In this document: piece after piece, positions 8,100 through 16,313 of the stretch
Numbering within the stretch: the first letter of the stretch is position 1
How the letters are laid out: every line of letters begins with the position of its first letter
Source of the DNA: an uncultured Hyphomicrobium sp.
Lineage (GTDB): Bacteria; Pseudomonadota; Alphaproteobacteria; Rhizobiales; Hyphomicrobiaceae
Direction of reading: 5' to 3'
Assembly: GCA_934555825.1 (NCBI GenBank)
Contig: CAKTFJ010000002.1
Location: forward strand, 248,001-312,000
DNA length: 64,000 bases
Position numbers and translations under genes: made by a program
The notes under the pieces: model-generated
What the model was told of the DNA's origin: nothing
Databases searched by the model: none
What the model saw: the letters and a program-made list of their open reading frames with translations, nothing else

Positions 8100-8867
8100 T
8101 CAGCGCACCGAGAACTTGAATGGCACGGAGACCACGAGCGGACCGTCGTTCGCCTCGTTCGGCATCGGCGGGAATGGAGCGGCCCGTGTGATCGATTCGA
8201 TGGCGGCGTTGTCGAGGATCTGATGCCCCGAACTCTTCGTGATCTCGCTGGAAAGAAGCTCACCCTGTTGGCCGACCGTGAAGCGCACGATGACGGTGCC
8301 GACGCGCTGGGAGCGCGGGCTCAACTTCTTGCGCGAAATGTGTGAGTAGAGCCGGCCACGATAGGCGGAGATCGCCGTCGCGCGTCCGCCTTCTTGCTTT
8401 GCGCCCGTTGCGCGCTGCTCTTCGACGGATATTTCCGTCTGTTCGATGACGGCGACCTGCTCGACTTCCTGGACTTCGCGGAGCTCGTCCGGTTCGGTCT
8501 GCTCGACCACCTCATCCGGCGTTTCGCGGATTTCTTCCGGCTCGGGTTCGAGGATGACCTCTTCCTGCTCCGGCCCGAATTCAGAGCCGATGACATGCGG
8601 TATGTCCTCAGCAGGTGGGGGCGGCTTGACCTCCTCGACGGGGGCCGCTGCTGCGAGAACCGGCGGCGGGGCTTCCACAGCGGCGATGTCGACTTCCGCT
8701 TCGCCCATGCGCGCGAAGCCTTCGAGCGCGATGCCCTGCTCGACCACGAACGTATCTTCACCGGATCCTTCGTCCAGCGCAGCGCCGCCCGGCGAAATGA
8801 GCAGCACGCCCACGAGGGCGCCGTGCAACGCAACGGAGAACAGCCATGTGACGGCGCGCAGGGTCAT
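8100..8867 (-). CDS. tonB: TonB energy-transducing protein
   Basis: A 255-residue TonB-family protein. One N-terminal transmembrane anchor (TWLFSVALHGALVGVLLI), with the SxxxH motif of TonB anchors (SVALH), is followed by a long acidic, proline-rich periplasmic spacer (about residues 60-165, rich in Glu, Pro and Val) and a TonB C-terminal domain (YRGRLYSHISRKKLSPRSQR, VGTVIVRFTVGQQGEL, AAPFPPMP). TonB couples the proton motive force, gathered by ExbB/ExbD, to outer-membrane receptors. The spacer is Glu/Pro rich rather than the Lys/Pro repeat seen in E. coli. It lies 27 bases downstream of exbD and is opposite a FecA-like receptor gene, its likely client. Confidence 0.88.
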   Translation of the reverse strand: MTLRAVTWLFSVALHGALVGVLLISPGGAALDEGSGEDTFVVEQGIALEGFARMGEAEVDIAAVEAPPPVLAAAAPVEEVKPPPPAEDIPHVIGSEFGPEQEEVILEPEPEEIRETPDEVVEQTEPDELREVQEVEQVAVIEQTEISVEEQRATGAKQEGGRATAISAYRGRLYSHISRKKLSPRSQRVGTVIVRFTVGQQGELLSSEITKSSGHQILDNAAIESITRAAPFPPMPNEANDGPLVVSVPFKFSVR

Positions 8868-8894
8868 AGGGGAAACCGGCTCTCCATCCTGTAC

Positions 8895-9347
8895 TTACTG
8901 CTGCATATCCGAGGCTTTCGGCTGGGACAGCAGTGACACCCGCCCGTATCCGCTTTCGCCTACGCGCCCCAGGACGTCCATCACGTCTCCGTAGGCGTTC
9001 TTCTTGTCGGCACGGACGTAGACGACGGCGTCGCCCTCGGTTTCGCGCAGTGCGCGCAATTTCGGCACCAGCCCGTCCTGCGAGACTTGCTCGTCACGCA
9101 CGTAGAGTTCGCCTTCGCCGGTGAGGGACACCACCATCGGCTTCTGAGCCTGGCTGACGCGCGTTGCGGCCGTGCTCGGCAGTTCGAGCGGAACGCCGGC
9201 GATCATGAGAGGTGCGGCGACCATGAAGATGATCAGCAACACCAGCATCACGTCGACCATCGGCGTGATGTTGATCTCGGCGACGGGGCGATAGCCGCCG
9301 TCATCCTCATCGCCAGCGGGCGCGCCGTTTCCGACCGACATGCCCAT
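8895..9347 (-). CDS. exbD: ExbD/TolR-type biopolymer transport protein
   Basis: A 150-residue ExbD/TolR protein. A cytoplasmic N-terminus leads to PVAEINITPMVDVMLVLLII, which holds the conserved membrane Asp (ITPMVDVMLVLL) needed for proton use. A periplasmic domain follows (VVYVRADKKNAYGDVMDVLG). Its ATG overlaps the stop codon of exbB by one base, indicating translational coupling. ExbD and TolR are hard to tell apart by sequence; ExbD is chosen because a TonB gene, not tolA/tolB/pal, follows. Confidence 0.87.
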   Translation of the reverse strand: MGMSVGNGAPAGDEDDGGYRPVAEINITPMVDVMLVLLIIFMVAAPLMIAGVPLELPSTAATRVSQAQKPMVVSLTGEGELYVRDEQVSQDGLVPKLRALRETEGDAVVYVRADKKNAYGDVMDVLGRVGESGYGRVSLLSQPKASDMQQ

Positions 9348-10063
9348 TAGAACGACGCTCCCGCGCGCAGGGCTTCGGTTGGTCCGCTTCGCGCCTGATC
9401 AGACTGCGGTTGCGAGAGACGGCGGGCGAGTTCGGTGATGGTGGTGTTGCCGCGGTTTGCGCCGCGTCCGAGCGAAACGGCGATCTGGTTGTAGGCCATG
9501 ACCGCCGGAATCGCGGCCGCGAGGCCAAGAGCGGTGACGAAGAGGGCTTCGGCGATGCCCGGTGCGACGACCGCGAGCGATGTATCCTTCTGCGACGCGA
9601 TGGCGGTGAAGCTGTTCATGATGCCCCAGACGGTGCCGAAGAGGCCGATGAACGGTGCGGCCGAGCCGGTGGTGGCGAGGAAGGGCAGCCCCGCTTCGAG
9701 CCGTTGCAGCTCCGCTTTGAGCGCGCCGCGCATGGAGCGTTCGAGCCGCGCACGCAGATCCGTGCGCGACTCGTTGCGGGATGCGCCTTCGTTGGCTTCG
9801 CTGTGAGCAGCGGAAAGCAGCGTGCGCACTAGTCCGCGGGGGGCGTCGGTGAGCGTGGTGTCGCTGCCGACCGTGCGCTCAAGGCGCTTCAGCTCGCGGC
9901 GGAGCTTTGCCAGGCGAACCGCTTTTTCGAAAATGATCGCCCAGCATGTCACGGACAGAACGACCAGGATCACCATCACCGCCTTAACGACGGGGTCGGC
10001 ATCGAAGATGAAGTCCCAGATCGACAGACTGTGATGGACGGCCTCGGCGCCAACTTGCTCCAC
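9347..10063 (-). CDS. exbB: ExbB/TolQ-type proton channel protein
   Basis: A 238-residue MotA/TolQ/ExbB-family protein. It has an N-terminal membrane segment (AVMVILVVLSVTCWAIIFEK) and two C-terminal ones around LATTGSAAPFIGLFGTVWGI (the family signature) and ALFVTALGLAAAIPAVMAYN. The cytoplasmic loop between them is of usual length. With ExbD it forms the inner-membrane motor that energises TonB. The start codon is GTG at 10063, with AAAGGG about nine bases upstream. It is the second gene of the minus-strand cluster and is coupled to exbD by a one-base overlap. Confidence 0.87.
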   Translation of the reverse strand: MEQVGAEAVHHSLSIWDFIFDADPVVKAVMVILVVLSVTCWAIIFEKAVRLAKLRRELKRLERTVGSDTTLTDAPRGLVRTLLSAAHSEANEGASRNESRTDLRARLERSMRGALKAELQRLEAGLPFLATTGSAAPFIGLFGTVWGIMNSFTAIASQKDTSLAVVAPGIAEALFVTALGLAAAIPAVMAYNQIAVSLGRGANRGNTTITELARRLSQPQSDQARSGPTEALRAGASF

Positions 10064-10086
10064 AGTGAGTACCCTTTGCTACGCTG

Positions 10087-10524
10087 CTACTTCGACAGTT
10101 CGACGTCGGTGAGCGATTTGACGTTAAGGCGGCCCAGGCAATCCTCGATCGCGCTGGCGGGGCCTTTGCACTCCATGACATCGTTGATCAGAAAGCTGCC
10201 GATTTCGTCGCACTTGTTGTCGAGATCGAACAGTTTGACCGTGCGCTTCTTCGGTTTCAGGGGCGCCAGATCCATTGCGAAGCGACGGCCGATGACGCCG
10301 TTCTTCTGAAAGAGGACGAGATCGAGCTTCAGGCTTTCGTACTCGGTCGGGCTGTCGTTATTGACGACCAAGTAGGCGCGGCAACCGCTGCCTTGGGCTT
10401 CGAGCTTATTGAGTTCGACGGACAGGCCGGCCTCTTGAGCCGCGGCCGGAATAGCGCCGAGGGAAAGGGTGGCAAGAGCGACGGCGGCGAGGGCTGTGCC
10501 TCTGGTGCGGGTGAACAGGGTCAA
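10087..10524 (-). CDS. Small exported protein at the head of the TonB cluster, function unknown
   Basis: A 145-residue protein with a signal peptide (RGTALAAVALATLSLGAIPAAAQ) and a mature domain of about 120 residues. That domain has four cysteines that could form two disulfides (GSGCRAYLVV, NKCDEIGS, MECKGPA, EDCLGRLN) and alternating hydrophobic strands (YESLKLDLVLFQKNGVIGRR) suggesting a beta-sandwich. I do not recognise a characterised family. Translation starts at TTG 10524, supported by a perfect AGGAGG five bases before it; no ATG gives the complete signal peptide. It sits 23 bases before exbB and is probably cotranscribed with it, which suggests a periplasmic accessory role in TonB-dependent uptake. 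Confidence 0.7.
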   Translation of the reverse strand: MTLFTRTRGTALAAVALATLSLGAIPAAAQEAGLSVELNKLEAQGSGCRAYLVVNNDSPTEYESLKLDLVLFQKNGVIGRRFAMDLAPLKPKKRTVKLFDLDNKCDEIGSFLINDVMECKGPASAIEDCLGRLNVKSLTDVELSK

Positions 10525-10529
10525 AAAAA

Positions 10530-10535
10530 CCTCCT
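10530..10535 (-). promoter_or_regulatory. Ribosome binding site supporting a TTG start
   Basis: A perfect AGGAGG on the minus strand followed by five T residues and TTG. It fixes the start of the first gene of the TonB cluster at a rare initiation codon. Confidence 0.7.
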
Positions 10536-11276
10536 AGACTTGCAGAGTTCTGTCTTCCGGCTTGCTTGGTTTGCCCGTGTTGCCACGCTGATCGGGGCGC
10601 GCTGCAAGCTCTTTTATCGTTTCATTATAACCTGACACGGCAACTCCGTCCCGCCGCAGTTCGCGCTATGTCAGAGCCCTGAGGTCCCCCGCCTAGGCCG
10701 TTGGCATTGTGTCGGTTTGACGCAGAGAGCCGGTGGTCAATATCCCAACATCGGGTGCGGAATCAACCGATCCAATTTCGATTGTCTCCGAGAGGTGAAA
10801 TCCGACGCTCGATCACGGGCGGGCCGGTTCGGACCGATCTCTAAACTGTGCCAGGAAATCGGGAAAAATTCCCCATTCAGGCGCCCGTGTGTGAGCGCTT
10901 ATTCGGGTTTCGTTCCGGCGTGGCTGCGGATGGTTCGTGCCCGTGATTGCCTAATAGGCACGTTCCGATGTCTTTGACTTCCCTCTACTCTCGGCGGTTG
11001 GGGCGCTGTTTTGGGGCGTGGCGCTGACACTCCGCACATTGTGAGGCTGTTTTGGCAGCAACACCCGCTGAAGCGTATCCGTATAAGACCGGATGTTATG
11101 ATGCGGAAGAGCAACACCTGAGGTGGTTTCGTCTTTCCCGGAATGGATTGGGAATTTGTCACTATTGTCGCAGCCGTCTCTCTCAGACATTGCTGATTTT
11201 GACCTAAACGTGGCGAACCGGACGGGAGTTGTCCGTTGTGTATCGCCCTACGGGTTATGCCTGAGGGGAGGTAGGG
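10536..11276. other. Long divergent intergenic region without a convincing gene
   Basis: About 740 bases separate the TonB cluster from the receptor gene. Short reading frames here have no family resemblance or good ribosome binding site. I see small inverted repeats (for example ATCCG/CGGAT at 11078-11095) and a GGGGAGG binding site just before the receptor ATG. I could not find a cobalamin riboswitch core, a clear Fur or RirA-type operator, or a good -35/-10 pair. The length leaves room for iron-responsive or other control of both units. Confidence 0.5.
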
Positions 11277-13949
11277 ATGAAGGTGTTTACGACTAGATCC
11301 GCAATTTTTGCGATGGGGCTCGCCGGACTGGGTTCGGGAGCGCTGGCACAGAATGCCGCGCAGCCGGCCGAAGGGCAGTTGCCGGAGGTGGAGGTCATCC
11401 AGCAGAAAGCGCCGCCTGCGAAAAAGAAGGCTGCTCCGATTGCTAAAAAGGCAGCCCCGCCAGCGGCCGTTCCGGTCCCCGTGCCGCCGCCTCAGGAGGT
11501 GTTCGACGAGGAGGCTCCGGTACTTGCCAATTCGCCCTTCGGTTCGCCCGCAAGCGGCGGTGCCCAGGCGCGCGCCGAGCAGTCCGCCCAGACACCCATC
11601 AATCCCACGCAGCTCATTCCGCAAAACCTGGATGGATTTTCCGCAGCGGCGACGAACCTGACGCCGGACGTGCTGACACAGAACCAGCCGCGTAACATCA
11701 ACGAGGCGCTGACACGCGTGCCGGGCGTGATCGTCATCAATGACGACGCGAACGCCCATCACGGCGGCATCGCGGTGCGCGGCTCGCCGCCCCGGCGTTC
11801 CCGCAAAATGCTCATCATGGAGGACGGACAAGCCGTCAACCTTGCGCTTTGGCTCGATCCTTCCGTTCACTACTGGGCTCCCGTCGACCGCCTGGAGAGC
11901 ATCGAGGTTCTGCGCGGCACCGTCATTACCCACGGACCGAACAACAACTTCGGCGTGATCAACGCGCGCAATCTTTCGCCCTTCGGCCCGAACGAGACGG
12001 TCATCAGCTCGTCGATCGGATTTACGAAGACCAAGCGCGGCAGCTTCAGGCCCATCGACGAGGTTGAGATCGACGATGGGGAGGTCGAAATCGACTTCGA
12101 CGATCCTGTTTCGCGCAAATCCAGAACCGACGTTTCGGGGCGCTGGCACGTCCACACGCGCCAAAGCTTCGACAACGTTGGCGTCGTCGCGTCCTACACA
12201 GGTGCTGACGTTCAGGGCGCGTGGGATACGGAGCGGCTGAGGTTCAACGATTTCTATGGCGCCATCGGCTGGAAGGGCAGCAGCTCAGACCTCGTCGTGT
12301 CGTCCATGTATGCCCGCCAGCGCGACGACTACGACGAGCAGAACTTCCTCGGCGGTTTCGAAGTCGAGGGTGCGGCCAACGAGGCCGAGGCCGCTTCCGT
12401 CGCGGCCGGGCTCGCAGAGCAGCAGTTCAAATGGCTGAAGCACTGCAAGACCTGCTTTGCGCCCGCGTCAGGGCTCAATACCTACACGGGCGAGATCTGG
12501 CGCGGTCAGGTCGTTCACAATGCGTATATCGACGAGGACACTACGGTTACGAGCCGCTTCTATGCCGGCTACCACCGTCGCGACCGCTATCAGCTCATCG
12601 TGCCGCAGGCCAATCCGAGCGGTACCCCGGGCGATGCACCCGAGATCGAAGACGGCGACGACGGGCTCAACAACATCGAGCTTGGCATCGATAGCATGTT
12701 CGGGCGTCTGCGCACCTTCCGGCATGTGGGTGGCGAGGTTCGTACCGAGTTCGCCAACCGCCAGATTCTCGGATTCAGGAACGATATTCAGGCGGGCATC
12801 CGCTACGAATACCAGGACATGAGCAACAAGAACGTCCTCGGGCTCGAGAATGAGATCCTAAAGGACGGGAACAAAGGCGCCCTGACGTTCTTCGACCGCT
12901 CGCTTGATGCCAACACCGTATCGGCCTTCCTGCAAACGAACATCTATGCCGCACGCGACTTCAATATCGTGCCCGGCGTCCGTTTCGAGTGGTTCGAGGT
13001 CGGCCGTCGCAACCGGGTCGTTGCCGCGGAAGAAGGCGAAGCCGAAATCGAGAACGGGAATCTCGAGATCGAGAACATCGATTTCTCGCCCGATCCGGCG
13101 CGGGAGCGGTTCTCTAGCTTCAACGCTCTGCCGGGTGTCTCGTTTGCTTACACCGGCTTTAACAGGACGACGGTGTTCGGCGGGTACAATCGCGGCCTGA
13201 CCACAACCGTGCTCAGAAACGAGGACTTCCCGGCGCCGGACGAGATTGGCGACAACTTCAACATCGGCCTCAGAAGCACGGCCATTCGCGGCTTCGACTT
13301 CGAGGTGGTGGGCTTCCACCAGCGGTTCAAGAACTTCCAGTATGGAGAGTCGTTCTCGGCCGTGACTAGCGACCGTGAGTTCGGCCGCGCCGACCGCGCG
13401 GAGGTCTCGGGCGTCGAGCTTTACGGGCGCCTCAACTCCCAGCCGTTCACGGGCGGCGACTACAACTTCTTTGCCGAGAGCAACTACACTTACGCTCGCG
13501 CCACCCTTGAGAAGGCGTACGCCTACGACGATGACGGTAATATCGAGGCGAGCTACGGCGGTAACCGGATCCCTGAGACGCCGTGGCACGTGGCGGCCCT
13601 CACGCTCGGTGTCGAGCAGAGGACCGGCTGGCGCTGGGATGCGAGCGTGACCTGGACCTACCGTGGCTCGTTCTACACTGATGCGGCCAATACGCCGTAC
13701 GGCTATGGCTTCGAAATCGAAGATGAGGGTGGTGGCGAGTTCGAAATCGAGGAGGCCGGAGAAAGCGGCGGCGTTCCGAGCGTGTGGCTGCTCTCAGCCC
13801 GCTTCAATCTCGATATCGGCGATACGGGCGCGAGTGTCTTCGTGGCTGGCGACAACCTGCTCGACAAGCTCTACATCACCGACCGAGAGGACGGCATGAA
13901 GCCCGGCATCGGCCGCACGATCTGGACCGGCTTCAAGTACAAGTTCTGA
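11277..13949 (+). CDS. FecA-like TonB-dependent outer-membrane receptor
   Basis: An 890-residue TonB-dependent receptor. A signal peptide (SAIFAMGLAGLGSGALAQ) is followed by a Lys/Ala/Pro-rich segment (about residues 45-75) and a plug domain at ~120-230 containing NINEALTRVPGVIVINDD, GGIAVRGSPPRRSRKMLIME and LESIEVLRGTVITHGPNNN, the pattern of the ferric-citrate receptor group. The barrel fills the rest and ends in an aromatic residue (WTGFKYKF), the usual sorting signal. It probably imports an iron chelate or another scarce metal complex, powered by the adjacent TonB/ExbBD. There is no FecI/FecR pair or ABC permease next to it, and no obvious N-terminal signalling extension. The substrate cannot be read from the sequence. 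Confidence 0.87.
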   Translation: MKVFTTRSAIFAMGLAGLGSGALAQNAAQPAEGQLPEVEVIQQKAPPAKKKAAPIAKKAAPPAAVPVPVPPPQEVFDEEAPVLANSPFGSPASGGAQARAEQSAQTPINPTQLIPQNLDGFSAAATNLTPDVLTQNQPRNINEALTRVPGVIVINDDANAHHGGIAVRGSPPRRSRKMLIMEDGQAVNLALWLDPSVHYWAPVDRLESIEVLRGTVITHGPNNNFGVINARNLSPFGPNETVISSSIGFTKTKRGSFRPIDEVEIDDGEVEIDFDDPVSRKSRTDVSGRWHVHTRQSFDNVGVVASYTGADVQGAWDTERLRFNDFYGAIGWKGSSSDLVVSSMYARQRDDYDEQNFLGGFEVEGAANEAEAASVAAGLAEQQFKWLKHCKTCFAPASGLNTYTGEIWRGQVVHNAYIDEDTTVTSRFYAGYHRRDRYQLIVPQANPSGTPGDAPEIEDGDDGLNNIELGIDSMFGRLRTFRHVGGEVRTEFANRQILGFRNDIQAGIRYEYQDMSNKNVLGLENEILKDGNKGALTFFDRSLDANTVSAFLQTNIYAARDFNIVPGVRFEWFEVGRRNRVVAAEEGEAEIENGNLEIENIDFSPDPARERFSSFNALPGVSFAYTGFNRTTVFGGYNRGLTTTVLRNEDFPAPDEIGDNFNIGLRSTAIRGFDFEVVGFHQRFKNFQYGESFSAVTSDREFGRADRAEVSGVELYGRLNSQPFTGGDYNFFAESNYTYARATLEKAYAYDDDGNIEASYGGNRIPETPWHVAALTLGVEQRTGWRWDASVTWTYRGSFYTDAANTPYGYGFEIEDEGGGEFEIEEAGESGGVPSVWLLSARFNLDIGDTGASVFVAGDNLLDKLYITDREDGMKPGIGRTIWTGFKYKF

Positions 13950-13978
13950 TCGCGATCTTCTCCCGCGACGGCAAAGCC

Positions 13979-14010
13979 GCGGCGTTCTCCTGGAGGGCGC
14001 CGCGTTTTTG
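13979..14010 (+). terminator. Intrinsic terminator after the TonB-dependent receptor
   Basis: Stem GCGGCG/CGCCGC (13979-13984 with 13998-14003), extended inside by CTCC/GGAG, followed by GTTTTTG. It lies 30 bases after the receptor stop codon. Confidence 0.65.
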
Positions 14011-14025
14011 CGTCGGCGGGTGGGT

Positions 14026-14403
14026 CTATGAGCGAGAGACTTCTGCGGAACCGGCCATGATGTCATACGTGCAGGAAAGCCCTGCCGGACCGTCTCCCAA
14101 GATCAAATAGGGCTGGCGGTAACGGGCGTCCCACAGCTCGTGGTCGATCTGCCAGAGCTGCACCCGGATCGCGGGGTTTCCAACGGAGATCCGAGGCTCG
14201 GCGCTGCTCACCCAATCGAGGGTATGGGGGGCGAGACCGCCGGTGCTGCTTGCGGCGAAAAGAGACACGCGGGCGCATGCGTCTGCTGCGCGCGCGCGGT
14301 AGGCCGAAACGAGCGCTTCTTCCGTGGCGGAGCGGTAGGCGCTCTCGTGGACCCAAATCTTGAGCACGGCGAGCAGTGCCAGGGCGAGGAGCAAGACCCT
14401 CAT
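14026..14403 (-). CDS. Short exported or membrane-anchored protein, function unknown
   Basis: A 125-residue protein with an N-terminal hydrophobic segment (VLLLALALLAVLKIWVH) that may be a signal anchor rather than a cleaved peptide. The body is a mixed domain (DACARVSLFAAS, NPAIRVQLWQID, GPAGLSCTYDIMAG) with two cysteines that could pair. I do not recognise the family. It lies convergent to the receptor gene, and its coding frame is supported by strand-like alternation and normal codon use. The ATG at 14403 lacks a good ribosome binding site, so the start is uncertain. Confidence 0.5.
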   Translation of the reverse strand: MRVLLLALALLAVLKIWVHESAYRSATEEALVSAYRARAADACARVSLFAASSTGGLAPHTLDWVSSAEPRISVGNPAIRVQLWQIDHELWDARYRQPYLILGDGPAGLSCTYDIMAGSAEVSRS

Positions 14404-14714
14404 GACGGCATCGCAATCTCGGCCGGGAGCCGGCCGTTCTAGGGAGAGAAATGGCGACGCACCCGGGAAAACGGCTTCACAGGCGCGGTTTAAGAGTGCG
14501 GCTCACATGGTGAACAAAGGGTTTATCGGGATCAGGCCGTGCCGGACGGGGACACTCGGGGGGCGCCTTGGCTCGCCTTCCCGGCTGGCGCCTTTCGCCG
14601 CTATGGCCGCCTCTGGCCCCGAAAGGCTTGTCAGATCGCCGTTCCTGCGGCATGGATCGCGGCCAGTCTCAGACGAAAGTCGATATCGCCGAAAAACGGG
14701 GGAGGACACGACCC
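14404..14714. other. Intergenic region before hydroxypyruvate reductase
   Basis: About 310 bases between divergent genes. I see no family-like reading frame, RNA gene or clear promoter. A GGAGG at 14701-14705 is the ribosome binding site of the downstream reductase. Confidence 0.5.
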
Positions 14715-15683
14715 ATGGCTAAGAAGAAAATCCTGATTACATGGCCTCTGCCCGAGGCTGTCATGGCCCGTGCCCGCGAGACCTACGACGTCATCGCGCA
14801 TAGCGGCGAGCCCAAGATCACCATCGACGAGATGCTGGAGACGGCGAAGTCCGTCGACGCCATCCTGCTGACACTCAACGAGAAGTGTCCGAAGGAGGTG
14901 ATCGACCGCATTCCCGAGAACATCAAGTGCGTCTCGACGTTCTCGATCGGCTTCGATCACATCGATCTCGAAGCTTGCAAGGCGCGCGGCATCAAGGTTG
15001 GCAACGCGCCGCACGGTGTGACCGTCGCCACGGCTGAAATCGCCATGCTGCTTCTCCTCGGCTCCGCGCGTCGTGCGGCCGAAGGCGAGAAGATGATCCG
15101 CACCCGCTCCTGGCCGGGCTGGCAGCCGCTGCAACTCGTCGGCCAGCGGCTCGACAACAAGAAGCTCGGCATCTACGGCTTCGGCAAGATCGGCCAGGCG
15201 CTCGCGCAGCGTGCGCGCGGCTTCGACATGGAAGTCCACTACTACGACATCTACCGGGCCAAGCCGGAAGTCGAAGCGAAGTACAACGCTATCTATCACG
15301 ACAGCCTAGACAGCCTGCTCTCCGTTTCGGAGTTCTTCTCCATCAACGCACCGTCGACGCCGGAGACGCGCTACTTCTTCAATAAGGACGTGATCGAGAA
15401 GCTGCCTCAGGGCGCTATCGTCGTGAACACGGCGCGTGGCGACCTCGTCAACGACGAGGACATGATCGCGGCGCTCAAGTCTGGCCGTCTCGGCTATGCG
15501 GGCCTCGACGTGTTCGCGGGCGAGCCCAAGATTCACGAGGGCTACTACGACCTGCCGAACACGTTCCTGTTCCCGCATCTGGGATCGGCGGCTGTGGAAG
15601 CTCGCAACCAGATGGGCTTCGAAGCGCTCGACAACATCGACGCGTTCTTTGCCGGCCGCGATATGCCCTTCAAGCTGGCGTAA
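14715..15683 (+). CDS. hprA: NADH-dependent hydroxypyruvate reductase / D-glycerate dehydrogenase
   Basis: A 322-residue D-2-hydroxyacid dehydrogenase that I recognise as very similar along its whole length to the crystallised glycerate dehydrogenase of Hyphomicrobium methylovorum (shared phrases KKKILITWPLPEA, DRIPENIKC, LLLLGSARRA, ARGDLV, GYYDLPNTFLFPH). The NAD-binding loop is GIYGFGKIGQAL. The catalytic triad of the family is present: Arg in NTARGDL, Glu in FAGEPK and His in FPHLGSA. In methylotrophs this enzyme reduces hydroxypyruvate to D-glycerate in the serine cycle of C1 assimilation; it also acts on glyoxylate. Here it stands alone, without other serine-cycle genes. The start ATG at 14715 follows GGAGG nine bases upstream, and a strong terminator follows the gene. 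Confidence 0.93.
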   Translation: MAKKKILITWPLPEAVMARARETYDVIAHSGEPKITIDEMLETAKSVDAILLTLNEKCPKEVIDRIPENIKCVSTFSIGFDHIDLEACKARGIKVGNAPHGVTVATAEIAMLLLLGSARRAAEGEKMIRTRSWPGWQPLQLVGQRLDNKKLGIYGFGKIGQALAQRARGFDMEVHYYDIYRAKPEVEAKYNAIYHDSLDSLLSVSEFFSINAPSTPETRYFFNKDVIEKLPQGAIVVNTARGDLVNDEDMIAALKSGRLGYAGLDVFAGEPKIHEGYYDLPNTFLFPHLGSAAVEARNQMGFEALDNIDAFFAGRDMPFKLA

Positions 15684-15700
15684 GCCTCGGCGGCATTCCG

Positions 15701-15743
15701 AAAAAAAGAAACCGGGGGGACGCATCCCCCCGGTTTTTCTTTT
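15701..15743. terminator. Strong bidirectional intrinsic terminator
   Basis: A 12-base-pair stem (15709-15720 with 15725-15736) around a CGCA loop, with an A-rich tract before it and a T-rich tract after it. It can end both the reductase gene and the convergent exported-protein gene. Confidence 0.9.
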
Positions 15744-15773
15744 GTACCCGAGCTTGAGGCCGATAAGCCGCCG

Positions 15774-16181
15774 TTAGTTCGCAAGACCTGCTTGCTTCTC
15801 TTTCTTTTCTTCCGCTCGAACGCGCGACAGCATGTCCTGTACCATCGCGCGGGACTGGTCGTTGCAGGCGTTCGGCTGGCTGTACATGAAATCGTAATCG
15901 CGCGCGATGCGCGGGAATGCCGTTTCGGCAAGGCGCCGGTTGGCCGTGCTTTCGGACATGAACGCAGTCTGGTGCTGTTCGATGTAGGTGTCGAGCTCGA
16001 CGACCTCTGCAGGCGACATGTGATTTGCGCACTTGATGCCGATCACGCGGGCCGCGATTGCGCCGCCTATGGAGGCCGACGTGCCGGGCCAGCGTTCCGC
16101 GAATGCGCTCGATGCGGTTGCGGCGGCGGTCGCGAGGGCCAGCATCACGTACGCGACGCGCGGCCTCGAAGAACTGAACAT
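15774..16181 (-). CDS. Small exported protein, function unknown
   Basis: A 135-residue protein with a clear signal peptide (VAYVMLALATAAATASSAFA) and a helical mature part containing two cysteines (IGIKCANHMS, QPNACNDQS) and a highly charged C-terminus (VRAEEKKEKQ). I do not recognise the family. The start is placed at ATG 16181 because GGAG stands six bases upstream and the signal peptide begins directly; an ATG at 16196 in the same frame has no ribosome binding site. It is divergent from the patatin gene. Confidence 0.65.
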   Translation of the reverse strand: MFSSSRPRVAYVMLALATAAATASSAFAERWPGTSASIGGAIAARVIGIKCANHMSPAEVVELDTYIEQHQTAFMSESTANRRLAETAFPRIARDYDFMYSQPNACNDQSRAMVQDMLSRVRAEEKKEKQAGLAN

Positions 16182-16313
16182 GATCAACTCCGTCATCAAC
16201 GCCGCGCGCCAGCTTATCCGGCCAGCTTCGCGGCTTACATCCCCGACCGTTTTGCACGGACGCCAGGGCCCTCTATATGGTGCAGGGAGAGAGGGCATCT
16301 CTGAGGCTTGATC

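Noticed and set aside
10536..11276. Possible cobalamin riboswitch upstream of the TonB-dependent receptor
   Set aside because: I searched by eye for the B12-box core and the GCCACTG motif and found neither.
10899..12164. A 421-codon reading frame on the minus strand crossing the receptor start
   Set aside because: Antisense to the conserved signal peptide and plug domain of the receptor; translation has no family resemblance.
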